Assembly (NCBI GenBank): GCA_031264975.1
Contig: JAISDH010000049.1
Span: 1 to 6,427 of the forward strand
Reading direction: 5' to 3'
Length of the DNA: 6,427 nt
Source: Bacteroidales bacterium
GTDB lineage: Bacteria; Bacteroidota; Bacteroidia; Bacteroidales; WCHB1-69
This document shows, one piece after another, positions 1 to 5,352 of this stretch. Under the pieces are notes generated by a model. It was not told the DNA's origin and did no database searches. It saw only the letters and a list, made by a program, of their open reading frames with translations. The translations under genes and the position numbers were made by a program. How positions within the stretch are numbered: position 1 is the first letter of the stretch; the number at the start of each line of letters is the position of its first letter.

Positions 1-47
1 GTTAGGAGAAAAAAACGGAAAAAAGAAAAAATATTGTTATCAATTGC

Positions 48-77
48 TTGTTATATCAAAAAATTGTTGTACATTTG
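48..77 (+). promoter_or_regulatory. Bacteroidota-type promoter upstream of the repeat block
   Basis: A -7 element TACATTTG (70-77) matches the Bacteroidota consensus TAnnTTTG exactly. A TTG (48-50) lies 19 bases upstream, in the usual place for the -33 box. Transcription would start near 82-86 and run through the leader and the 42-bp tandem repeats. The match is read directly; activity is inferred. Confidence 0.6.
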
Positions 78-117
78 CAGGCGTTGATATTTGAATAGGA
101 GAAATTAAAAAATTGGA

Positions 118-1005
118 ATGAAGACAAACTATTTTATTTCGGAATTTACAGTAAATCACCCTTTAACCTCTACCATAGTAGGGGGTGGGCATTGCTTTGG
201 GCTTCGTTTAAATTTTTGCCTTTCTTATAAAAACTCGTACAAATGTACAAATAACTTAATGCGGTGTTTATTTTTTCATGATAGTTGGCGCTTGTTATGG
301 GCGCTGACATTGCCGAAGGGGTACTTTTCTGATAAAGCGAGGGGTGGAAAGGGTAAATCCCCATTCGGCGGCAGGGTAGTTGTCAAGTATGACTATCTTG
401 CCGCTGGCGGCAATAAGGTTTCTATGACAAGGCATGAAGGTTTTTTTGAAAATAACAGTACATTTTTCACAGGGTGCGCAAATCTTTTTAAAAACCAGGA
501 AATATTTTCCGCAGGGTGCGCAAGTCGTTCTAAAAATTTTGAGAGACCTTCCGCAGGGTGCGCAAGTCGTTCTAAAAATTGCGGGGAGCTTTCCGCAGGG
601 TGCGCAAGCATGTTAAAAAATCGAAAAACGCTTTCCGCAGGGTGCGCAAGCCTTCAAAAAAATTGCGGGACACTTTCCGCAGGGTGCGCAAGCCTTCAAA
701 AAACTCGCGGGACACTTTCCGCAGGGTGCGCAAGCCTTCAAAAAAATTGCGGGACATTTTCCGCAGGGTGCGCAAGCGTGTTAAAAAATCGAGAGACATT
801 TTCCGCAGGGTGCGCAAGCGTGTTAAAAAATCGAGAGATACTTTCCGCAGGGTGCGCAAGTTTGTTAAAAAATCGAGAGGCACTTTCCGCAGGGTGCGCA
901 AGCATGTTAAAAAAATCGAGAGATTCTTTCTACAGGGTGTGTAAACCATTTTCTCGAAATAGAACCGTATATAAATTATATCATAATATAGCGTTGAATA
1001 AATAA
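118..1005 (+). CDS. doubtful 295-codon frame containing 14-residue repeats
   Basis: An ATG-started frame runs from the leader through the whole tandem repeat block. Residues 1-115 resemble no family I know, with no signal peptide or domain. Residues from about 117 read as repeats of 14 residues of the form SAGCASxLKNxxxL, with a Cys in each. Evidence against a real gene is considerable. A 42-bp unit is exactly 14 codons, so several frames on both strands stay open automatically. The invariant part is conserved at third codon positions too. The last unit boundary carries one extra base, which throws the reading into another repeat frame without any stop being selected against. An AGGAG at 97-101 is 16 bases from the ATG, too far to support the start. 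The promoter at 48-77 could transcribe it, but could equally make a non-coding RNA. Automated callers would probably report it as a hypothetical protein. Confidence 0.2.
   Translation: MKTNYFISEFTVNHPLTSTIVGGGHCFGLRLNFCLSYKNSYKCTNNLMRCLFFHDSWRLLWALTLPKGYFSDKARGGKGKSPFGGRVVVKYDYLAAGGNKVSMTRHEGFFENNSTFFTGCANLFKNQEIFSAGCASRSKNFERPSAGCASRSKNCGELSAGCASMLKNRKTLSAGCASLQKNCGTLSAGCASLQKTRGTLSAGCASLQKNCGTFSAGCASVLKNRETFSAGCASVLKNREILSAGCASLLKNREALSAGCASMLKKSRDSFYRVCKPFSRNRTVYKLYHNIALNK
312..369. repeat. imperfect inverted repeat in the leader before the tandem repeats
   Basis: GCCGAAGGGG (312-321) is complementary to CCCCATTCGGC (359-369) with a single bulged A, giving a 10-bp stem around a 37-base loop. 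It lies between the promoter at 48-77 and the repeat block, so it could fold in a leader RNA. It could also be a remnant of a decayed mobile or intergenic repeat. Only one copy is visible here. Confidence 0.4.
398..413. repeat. short G/C-rich palindrome
   Basis: TTGCCGC-TG-GCGGCAA is a near-continuous palindrome (7-bp arms, 2-base centre), able to form a 6-bp hairpin with a CTGG loop. No T-run follows, so it is not a terminator. It stands 54 bases before the first tandem repeat unit. Its role is unknown; it could be a protein-binding site or a hairpin. Confidence 0.45.
467..960. repeat. tandem array of twelve 42-bp units with an invariant 18-bp core
   Basis: Units begin at 467, 509, 551, 593, 635, 677, 719, 761, 803, 845, 887 and 930. 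Ten of them (509-929) share the identical core TTCCGCAGGGTGCGCAAG; the two outer units are degenerate (CACAGGGTGCGCAAA and CTACAGGGTGTGTAAA). The period is exactly 42 bp, except for one extra A in the unit at 887. Linkers of about 24 bp vary but always contain a run of five to seven A's. Neighbouring units resemble each other most: those at 635, 677 and 719 share CCTTCAAAAAA, and those at 761 and 803 share CGTGTTAAAAAATCGAGAGA. This pattern is expected from local duplication. The core contains the palindrome TGCGCA. I do not recognise the element as a named family. It lies between a promoter and the DUF6261-like gene, with no terminator after it. Confidence 0.95.
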
Positions 1006-1034
1006 AATAATAGTATAAATTAAATTAATACCGT

Positions 1035-1784
1035 ATGGAAAATGACAAATTATTAAGAGTAAGAACAACGTATTTACCTAATGACTCTCACTTCAGTTTT
1101 CACAAGGAAAACGAAGAAATCTATGACTATTATGACCCTAATTTGCTGGGGATATTAGTCTTTATAGAGCCTTTTAAATTTGCGTTGAGAAATGAAGACG
1201 AAGCGCTTGAATATATTTACAAGAGCGCTGAAACGGAAAGGATTGTTGAAGTTGATATGAGATTTGATAATTCTTTTGAAGGAATGCGTGATAATTCCCT
1301 TTCTTTTTTGAAACACCCCGGCGCAGCAGAACGTTATGCCGCACAGAATTTGGAAATTATCTTCAATCAGTATGGAAATATCGGTAAGTATTCTTATCGA
1401 CAAGAGTTAACGGCTTCGCACAATTTGTTGCAGGAACTGAGAAACCATGAGGCAGACATTAAGCTACTTAAACTTGAACCCTGGATAGACGCTCATGAAG
1501 ACGCAGCAAAAGAACTTGCAACTTTGCTCGACAAACGTATCAATGAAACTGCTCAAAAATCTCACCTGAAAGTGAGAGATACAAGACAGGCTGTTGATAT
1601 GAATTATCAACTGATTACCGACAGAATCGACGCCATGATTAATATTCATGGGAAAGATTATGTGCCGGGATTCTTCAACAAGTACAACGCCCATGCGCAG
1701 GAATATAAAAACAGTCTTGCACAACACCTTGGACGCATACGTAAGAATAAAGATTCAAGCAAAGAACAGGATGATTTAGACTAA
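1035..1784 (+). CDS. DUF6261-like protein, function unknown
   Basis: A 249-residue protein without signal peptide or membrane segment, probably cytoplasmic and mostly helical. I assign it to the Bacteroidota-specific DUF6261 group from remembered sequence style. An N-terminal block (T11-H23, with the pattern YLxNxxHFxFH) is followed by a helical centre with RDNSLSFLKHP (85-95), AAERYAAQNLEIIFNQYGN (97-115) and an LLQEL block. The tail contains VRDTRQAVDMNYQLITDRID, then a Lys/Asp-rich end. The length is what I expect for that group. No catalytic motif is visible, and no function is known to me. The ATG at 1035 follows an A/T-rich leader without Shine-Dalgarno, as usual in this phylum. No clear TAnnTTTG box lies directly in front, so it may depend on the promoter at 48-77. 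A strong terminator follows. The coding region is well supported; the family name is moderately sure. Confidence 0.85.
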   Translation: MENDKLLRVRTTYLPNDSHFSFHKENEEIYDYYDPNLLGILVFIEPFKFALRNEDEALEYIYKSAETERIVEVDMRFDNSFEGMRDNSLSFLKHPGAAERYAAQNLEIIFNQYGNIGKYSYRQELTASHNLLQELRNHEADIKLLKLEPWIDAHEDAAKELATLLDKRINETAQKSHLKVRDTRQAVDMNYQLITDRIDAMINIHGKDYVPGFFNKYNAHAQEYKNSLAQHLGRIRKNKDSSKEQDDLD

Positions 1785-1828
1785 TGATACCTAAAAAAAT
1801 GTTTGTGTTTTTTATATTTTGTAATCAG

Positions 1829-1880
1829 GAATTGTTTTCGTGGACGTGCGAAAGCGCGTCCACAGACAATTCTTTTTCTT
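1829..1880 (+). terminator. intrinsic terminator after the DUF6261-like gene
   Basis: A perfect inner stem of 10 bp (1840-1849 with 1854-1863, one G-T pair) is capped by a GAAA tetraloop. It is enclosed by a second 7-bp stem, GAATTGT (1829-1835) with ACAATTC (1866-1872), separated by small internal loops. A T-run TTTTTCTT (1873-1880) follows. It closes the transcript of the gene ending at 1784 and isolates it from the next promoter. Confidence 0.85.
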
Positions 1881-1986
1881 GCGCAGAGGGGAATTTTTTT
1901 GGAGATTCACCGCTTTGTATGAAGTAGTTAAATGAAAATGTGAAAAAAATGAACGTTTATTCTACCCTAATTCTAAAAAAATTTTA

Positions 1987-1994
1987 TATCTTTG
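1987..1994 (+). promoter_or_regulatory. -7 promoter element upstream of the COG2403-like GTPase gene
   Basis: TATCTTTG fits the Bacteroidota consensus TAnnTTTG exactly and lies 61 bases before the start codon, giving a leader of about 50 bases. No TTG is present at the usual -33 position, so recognition would rest mainly on the -7 box. It sits just downstream of the terminator at 1829-1880, as expected for a new transcription unit. Confidence 0.6.
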
Positions 1995-2054
1995 CACGTT
2001 CTTAATAAGTAAATAATTCTCTATACAATTAACTAATAAAGTGAACAACGAGTG

Positions 2055-3419
2055 ATGAAAAGAAGAAATGTAATCATTATTGGAGCAGCAGGAAGAGATT
2101 TCCACAACTTCAACACATATTTTAGAGGTAATAAAGATTATCAGGTAGTAGCGTTTACCGCAGAACAGATTCCGGGAATTGACGGAAGACCTTATCCAAA
2201 AGAATTGGCAGGCGAGGAACTTTATCCGCAAGGGATTCCCATTTATAAAGAATCTGAATTACCCAGATTAATTAAAGATTTGGACGTAGACGAATGCGTG
2301 TTTGCCTATAGCGACAAACCATACGAATATGTGATGAGAATCAGTGCAATTGTAAATGCTGCAGGCGCCGATTTTACCCTCATGGGAACCAAACAGACGA
2401 TGATTAAATCTACAAAACCGGTGATTGCCGTAGGCGCAACACGTACCGGATGTGGAAAATCACAAACGTCAAGAAAGATTATAGAATATTTGGTCGGTAT
2501 GGGACTCAAAGTGGTAGCAATCCGTCACCCAATGCCTTACGACCCAGACCTGAACAAACAAAAAGTACAACGTTTTGCTTCCGTAGAAGATTTAAAGAAA
2601 AATAATTGTACGATAGAAGAAATGGAAGAATACGAACCTCATGTTGTTACCAAAAGAAATGTAATATATGCAGGCGTTGATTATGAAGCTATTCTTCGTC
2701 AGGCAGAAAAAGACCCCGACGGTTGCGATATTATCCTTTGGGACGGTGGAAACAATGACTTTCCATTTTATGTTCCCGACCTGTTTATTGGCGTTGCAGA
2801 CCCGCTTCGTCCCGGCGCTGAAATCAGTTATTACCCTGGGGAAGTGGTTGCAAGAATGGCAGATGTTATCGTTATCAACAAGATAGATTCCGCTTCTTTG
2901 GAAAATATTAACAAAGTAAGGGCAAATATCGCCGCTATCAACCCCAAAGCCATTGTTGTGGATGCAGCATCCGTATTGACGGTAGATAAACCCGAACTGA
3001 TAAAAGGAAAAAAAGTGTTGGTCATAGAAGACGGTCCTACGCTGACACACGGAGAAATGAAAATAGGAGCCGGTACGGTTGCCGCTATGAAATATGGCGC
3101 TGCTCAATTAATCGACCCAAGACCTTACACGGTAGGTTCGCTGAAAGATACCTTTAAAACATATCCGGAAATAGGAACTTTATTGCCGGCAATGGGTTAT
3201 GGCGACGCGCAAATTAAGGATTTGGAAAAAACAATTGCGCAGGTTCCGTGCGATACCGTTGTGATAGGAACTCCTATTGACTTGCCAAGGTTTGTAAATA
3301 TTAAACAACCGGTGGTAAAAATAGGATATGAACTTCAGGAAATAGGTACTCCTACTTTGGAAGGAATTTTATCGGATTTTGTTGCAAAACATCATCTGGA
3401 AAATAGATTACTACATTAA
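2055..3419 (+). CDS. COG2403 predicted GTPase, cyclic 2,3-diphosphoglycerate synthetase-like
   Basis: A 454-residue cytoplasmic P-loop protein. Domains in order are an N-terminal Rossmann-like segment (residues 1-120) with GAAGRDFHNF (10-19); a Walker A motif GATRTGCGKS (127-136); a conserved block RHPMPY (157-162) followed by QRFASVEDL; an acidic WDGGNNDFPF block at 229-238, probably the Walker B region; and NKID (275-278), a G4-type guanine-specificity motif. The tail contains VVIGTPIDLPRF and YELQEIGTPTLEGIL. Motif order and length agree with the bacterial COG2403 group, often annotated as GTPase or cyclic 2,3-diphosphoglycerate synthase. The methanogen enzyme uses ATP to close 2,3-diphosphoglycerate into a cyclic anhydride; whether the bacterial proteins do this is not established as far as I know, so the reaction here is uncertain. 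A GTG at 2052 directly precedes the chosen ATG, giving one extra residue. There is no Shine-Dalgarno. The gene has its own promoter and terminator. Confidence 0.93.
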   Translation: MKRRNVIIIGAAGRDFHNFNTYFRGNKDYQVVAFTAEQIPGIDGRPYPKELAGEELYPQGIPIYKESELPRLIKDLDVDECVFAYSDKPYEYVMRISAIVNAAGADFTLMGTKQTMIKSTKPVIAVGATRTGCGKSQTSRKIIEYLVGMGLKVVAIRHPMPYDPDLNKQKVQRFASVEDLKKNNCTIEEMEEYEPHVVTKRNVIYAGVDYEAILRQAEKDPDGCDIILWDGGNNDFPFYVPDLFIGVADPLRPGAEISYYPGEVVARMADVIVINKIDSASLENINKVRANIAAINPKAIVVDAASVLTVDKPELIKGKKVLVIEDGPTLTHGEMKIGAGTVAAMKYGAAQLIDPRPYTVGSLKDTFKTYPEIGTLLPAMGYGDAQIKDLEKTIAQVPCDTVVIGTPIDLPRFVNIKQPVVKIGYELQEIGTPTLEGILSDFVAKHHLENRLLH

Positions 3420-3432
3420 TTGTTTATTAGGG

Positions 3433-3462
3433 AAAGCGGCTTCTTTAAGTCGCTTTTCTTTT
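3433..3462 (+). terminator. intrinsic terminator after the COG2403-like gene
   Basis: AAAGCGGC (3433-3440) pairs with GTCGCTTT (3449-3456) as an 8-bp stem with one G-T pair and an 8-base loop, followed by TTCTTTT. It begins 14 bases after the stop codon and separates the GTPase transcript from the pyrimidine genes. Confidence 0.8.
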
Positions 3463-3475
3463 AACCGAAAATGAT

Positions 3476-3889
3476 ATGATAAAACAAGATACGCTCACAA
3501 TGGAAAACAGCTACTTTCTTACGCTCCCGATTCTTTTCTCCTTCCTGTCTGCAGGAACAGTATCTTTTGCGCAAAGAAATGACGACCGTTTTCCGTTAAA
3601 TACAATACCATTCTCTCCAAATAATGCCATGACGGCAAATACAAAACAGGAGGCAGTCCATTGGAAAAATGAGTTATTGCGTTCTCATGTCAACAAATAT
3701 ACTTTAAACAATACCCTGACCGACAGGTCAAATTACCCAAAATCAAGTAAACTATACCGTGCGTGGTCTGGTTTTGTGTCTTGCACGCAAAATAAGTTAG
3801 CGTCTCCGCATCCTGTTGGAACGCCACTACCGGTAGAAAAATCAGTAAATTTATTCGTAAATAATCATCGAAAAATATATGAAAAATAA
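3476..3889 (+). CDS. small possible secreted protein overlapping pyrB
   Basis: A 137-residue frame I do not recognise. After a short polar start comes a hydrophobic stretch, about residues 12-31, ending in GTVSFAQ, which looks like a signal peptide cleaved after Ala. The mature part (about 105 residues) is polar, Asn/Lys-rich, with one Cys and no visible motif. An alternative ATG at 3500 would shorten the n-region. The frame ends 11 bases inside pyrB in another reading frame (stop 3887-3889, pyrB ATG 3879), so translational coupling is possible. It follows a terminator, and no good TAnnTTTG box precedes it; TATCTTTT at 3561 is a near match inside it. It could be a genuine periplasmic or surface protein, a decayed fragment of a larger exported protein, or a chance frame in the pyrB leader. 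Codon use is not obviously aberrant. Confidence 0.4.
   Translation: MIKQDTLTMENSYFLTLPILFSFLSAGTVSFAQRNDDRFPLNTIPFSPNNAMTANTKQEAVHWKNELLRSHVNKYTLNNTLTDRSNYPKSSKLYRAWSGFVSCTQNKLASPHPVGTPLPVEKSVNLFVNNHRKIYEK
3827..3836. promoter_or_regulatory. perfect 10-bp palindrome before pyrB
   Basis: CTACCGGTAG is perfectly self-complementary and ends 42 bases before the pyrB ATG. A weak -7-like box TAAATTTA follows at 3846-3853. This could be an operator for the pyrBI genes, but a single 10-bp palindrome can occur by chance and nothing else in the window repeats it. Confidence 0.25.
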
Positions 3890-4787
3890 AAGTCTTATAT
3901 CCATTACCGATTTTAGCAAGAAAGAGTATCTCGAAATACTTGATCTGGCAGAGGAGTTTGAAAAACAACCGGTGCAAAATATCGCCAACGGGAAAGTAGT
4001 TGCTACATTGTTTTTTGAACCGTCCACAAGAACCCGTTTAAGTTTTGAAAGCGCCGCCAATCGTATGGGGGCGAAAGTAATAGGTTTTAGCGATGCGTCG
4101 AGTTCGAGTACGTCGAAAGGTGAAAGTTTAGTCGACACCATCAAGACCGTGTCCTGTTATGCCGATATCATCGTGATGCGTCACCCCTTGGAAGGCGCCG
4201 CCCGATTGGCAAGCGAAGTGGCTTCTGTTCCCATTATCAATGCGGGAGACGGCGCGAATCAACACCCAACTCAATGTATGTTAGACCTCTACTCTATCCG
4301 AAAAACGCAAAATACGCTCGATAACTTAAATATTGCCCTTGTGGGTGATTTAAAATACGGGCGTACCGTCCATTCTCTGGTAGAAGCCATGTGTAATTTT
4401 AATACGGTATTTCATCTTATTTCCCCCGAAAGCCTTAAATTGCCAAGCTCCGTTAAAATGCGCATTAATGAGAAAAAATTGAAATACTACCAATATAGAG
4501 AAATTCAAGACGCCATCGATAAAGTGGATATCCTTTACATGACCCGCGTACAAAGAGAACGTTTTCTGGATATTCAGGATTACGAAAAGGTGAAGAATAC
4601 CTATATATTAGACTACTCCATGCTTGCAAAGACCAAGCCCCAAATGAAAATACTACATCCGTTACCTCGCGTAAATGAAATAAATACCAATGTAGATAAT
4701 ACGCCACAGGCTTATTATTTTCAACAGGCACAAAATGGAGTTTATGTTCGTCAAGCGTTAATTGCCGCCATATTGGCATTAAAATAA
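3879..4787 (+). CDS. pyrB: aspartate carbamoyltransferase catalytic chain
   Basis: Catalyses carbamoyl phosphate + L-aspartate to N-carbamoyl-L-aspartate, the committed step of pyrimidine synthesis, in the cytoplasm. The 302 residues match the usual length of this chain. The carbamoyl-phosphate-binding loop STRTR is at 49-53, preceded by FFEP. The mobile loop with the active-site Ser/Lys is SSTSKGES (76-83, K80), and HPLEG is at 102-106. GDGANQHPTQ at 123-132 carries the His and Gln equivalents of E. coli H134 and Q137. GDLKYGRTVHS starts the aspartate domain, and HPLPR (260-264) is the 240s-to-260s loop contact. The C-terminus YFQQAxNGVYVRQAL is typical of pyrB rather than ornithine carbamoyltransferase. 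No key residue is missing. The regulatory chain follows after 14 bases, so the pair should form the allosteric holoenzyme. The start overlaps the small frame ending at 3889. There is no Shine-Dalgarno. Confidence 0.98.
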   Translation: MKNKSLISITDFSKKEYLEILDLAEEFEKQPVQNIANGKVVATLFFEPSTRTRLSFESAANRMGAKVIGFSDASSSSTSKGESLVDTIKTVSCYADIIVMRHPLEGAARLASEVASVPIINAGDGANQHPTQCMLDLYSIRKTQNTLDNLNIALVGDLKYGRTVHSLVEAMCNFNTVFHLISPESLKLPSSVKMRINEKKLKYYQYREIQDAIDKVDILYMTRVQRERFLDIQDYEKVKNTYILDYSMLAKTKPQMKILHPLPRVNEINTNVDNTPQAYYFQQAQNGVYVRQALIAAILALK

Positions 4788-4801
4788 TAAATTAAACATC
4801 T

Positions 4802-5257
4802 ATGAGTAAAAAAGAATTAGTAGTTTCTGCCATAAAAAACGGAACAGTTATCGACCACATACCCGCCGATAAACTTTTCCAAATAGTAAGAGCTTTGGAT
4901 TTGAAAGACTGCTCCAATCAAATACTAATGGGAAACAATCTGACAAGTCGCAAACTTGGAATAAAAGGGATTATCAAATGCCAAGATAAATTCTTTGAAA
5001 AGGAAGAGATAAATAAAATCGCCCTAATAACGTCGTACGTAACCTTGATTACAATCAGGAATTATGATGTAGTGAAAAAAATAAAAATCGAAATACCCGA
5101 TGCAATCGAAGGTATGGTAAAATGCTATAACCCCAATTGTATTACCAATCACGAAACAGTGTTGCAGAAGTTTAAAGTCATCGACAAAAAAGACATAAAA
5201 CTACAATGCCTCTACTGCCAAAAAATAACAAAAATAGAAACGCTTACGTTTTTGTAA
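4802..5257 (+). CDS. pyrI: aspartate carbamoyltransferase regulatory chain
   Basis: A non-catalytic chain that binds nucleotide effectors and joins PyrB trimers into the regulated holoenzyme. It has 151 residues, the usual length. The N-terminal nucleotide-binding domain holds NGTVIDHIPADKLF (13-26), with D18 and H19 equivalent to effector-site residues D19 and H20 of E. coli, and GIKGIIK ending at K59 (equivalent to K60). NYDVVKK (87-93) corresponds to the segment with Y89 and K94. The C-terminal zinc domain has all four ligands: C108 and C113 (C-x4-C), then C136 and C139 (C-x2-C). By eye alignment the effector-site Asn84 of E. coli is Ile here (I83), with no Asn immediately before it either, so the nucleotide response could differ. 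The gene follows pyrB after 14 bases and surely shares its transcript. A 6-bp stem over the stop codon (5242-5259) lacks a T-run. Confidence 0.97.
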   Translation: MSKKELVVSAIKNGTVIDHIPADKLFQIVRALDLKDCSNQILMGNNLTSRKLGIKGIIKCQDKFFEKEEINKIALITSYVTLITIRNYDVVKKIKIEIPDAIEGMVKCYNPNCITNHETVLQKFKVIDKKDIKLQCLYCQKITKIETLTFL

Positions 5258-5352
5258 GCCGTTAAGATATAGCATCGGTTATAGGTAGACGGGAGAGGGA
5301 AACCAAAAGACAACACATGCTACGCTTGTTAATCGTATTGAGATAAAATAAG

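Noticed and set aside
1..466. Insertion sequence remnant in the leader region
   Set aside because: Inverted repeats are present but no transposase motif or target duplication can be seen, so no mobile element can be named.
579..944. Second + strand frame with basic FRRVRKxxKK repeats
   Set aside because: This is another phase of the same repeat, starting inside the array with no promoter or ribosome-binding context of its own.
572..949. Antisense 125-codon frame with LRTLRKVSxxFLTR repeats resembling a leucine-rich protein
   Set aside because: It is the complement of the tandem repeat; a 42-bp stop-free unit opens several frames on both strands. It has no convincing start and does not cover the whole array.
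467..960. CRISPR array
   Set aside because: The repeats are only about 18 bp, and the intervening 24-bp segments are clearly related to one another rather than unique. No cas gene is nearby.
2592..3107. 171-codon antisense frame in the GTPase gene
   Set aside because: It lies opposite a frame with conserved COG2403 motifs and has aromatic- and Cys-rich nonsense composition typical of antisense reading.
3420..3880. pyrL-like UTP-sensitive attenuator before pyrB
   Set aside because: No terminator hairpin with a T-run is found between the small frame and pyrB; the only terminator in the region (3433-3462) belongs to the upstream gene.
5242..5259. Terminator at the end of pyrI
   Set aside because: GCTTAC and GTAAGC form a 6-bp stem across the stop codon, but no T-run follows, so termination is not supported and read-through into the methyltransferase gene is possible.
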